Positions 36,297 to 36,857 of a stretch of 36,857 nucleotides of DNA are shown here, piece after piece; within the stretch, counting starts at the first letter, position 1; every line of letters begins with the position of its first letter. Origin of the DNA: Candidatus Zambryskiibacteriota bacterium. Lineage in GTDB: Bacteria; Patescibacteriota; Minisyncoccia; Phycocordibacterales; WO2-35-19. A model generated the notes under the pieces. That model saw nothing but the letters and a program-made list of their open reading frames with translations. It searched no databases and was not told the origin of the DNA. A program made the position numbers and the translations under genes. The stretch covers positions 1 through 36,857 of the forward strand of contig QILQ01000021.1 in NCBI GenBank assembly GCA_003233455.1, read 5' to 3'.

Positions 36297-36857
36297 ATGA
36301 GAATATGTTATTTTGGAATTTATAATCCTGATTTAGGTAGAAATAGAATTTATATAAAAGGCCTCAGAGAAAATGGAGCAGATATTATTGAATGCAAAGA
36401 TAATTCTTGGGGTCCTTTGAAATTTATAAAGTTATTTTGGAAACATTGGAAAATTAGAAATGATTATAATTATTTAATAGTAGGTTATCCGGGTCATATT
36501 GTAGTCTGGTTGGCTAAGTTTATTTCTAAAAAGCCGGTTGTTTTTGATGCTTTATGTACGATGTATGAGGGAGTCATTCTCTCTAGAAGTCAGTTTGGAA
36601 TATTAGGCATTAGGAATTTATATATAAAATTTATTGATTGGCTGGCGGTAAAATGTGCTGATATTGTATTAGTGGAAAGTGAAAATCAAAGAAAATATTT
36701 TGAAGAAAAATTTGGTAAAAATAATAAATATAAAGTTATTTATACTGGAGCAGATAGTGATTATTTTTATAAAGATGAGAATATATTAAAAAGGGAAAAA
36801 TTCACAGTAGTTTTTAGAGGTAAATTTTTACCGGAGGCTGGAGTAAAATATATTATT
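36297..36857 (+). CDS. GT4-like glycosyltransferase, N-terminal part (runs off window)
   Basis: Open frame MRICYFGIYNPDLGRNRIYIKGLRENGADIIECKDNSW...VVFDALCTMYEGVILSRSQFG...; absent from the ORF track because no stop is reached. In-frame ATG at 36255 also possible. Confidence 0.75.
   Translation, partial: MRICYFGIYNPDLGRNRIYIKGLRENGADIIECKDNSWGPLKFIKLFWKHWKIRNDYNYLIVGYPGHIVVWLAKFISKKPVVFDALCTMYEGVILSRSQFGILGIRNLYIKFIDWLAVKCADIVLVESENQRKYFEEKFGKNNKYKVIYTGADSDYFYKDENILKREKFTVVFRGKFLPEAGVKYII

Overview
AT-rich bacterial window that looks like a Candidate Phyla Radiation (Patescibacteria/Parcubacteria-like) chromosome; this lineage call is inference from gene content. (1) At 0-2.5 kb, three small membrane-protein genes each end in an ACAAGGTT-A-AACCTTGT palindrome and are followed by a REP-associated tyrosine transposase (RAYT) flanked by the same palindrome. 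(2) At 4.8-6.2 kb lie rplJ-rplL with a probable L10 leader/attenuator. (3) At about 8.61-14.60 kb is a roughly 6 kb 23S rRNA gene, then 5S, with no 16S or tRNA found. The 23S appears to hold five group I introns, inferred after E. coli U1917, U1951, U2262, U2500 and U2593. All five have a U at the 5' exon end and a terminal G, four have a clear P1 with U.G wobble, and two carry LAGLIDADG ORFs. It also has three expansion/IVS insertions, some built from palindromes found elsewhere in the window. (4) Downstream are a VWA protein, RodA, glycosyltransferases, a WcaJ-like sugar transferase, SecD, a frameshifted SecF, a DUF4015-like protein, a TraD/HerA-like ATPase and a glycosylation cluster interrupted by an antisense restriction-modification module. 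Several palindrome or heptamer repeat families recur in intergenic DNA, rRNA, introns and in frame inside glycosyltransferase genes. Intron boundaries and E. coli positions come from manual alignment to recalled E. coli 23S sequence and need computational confirmation.
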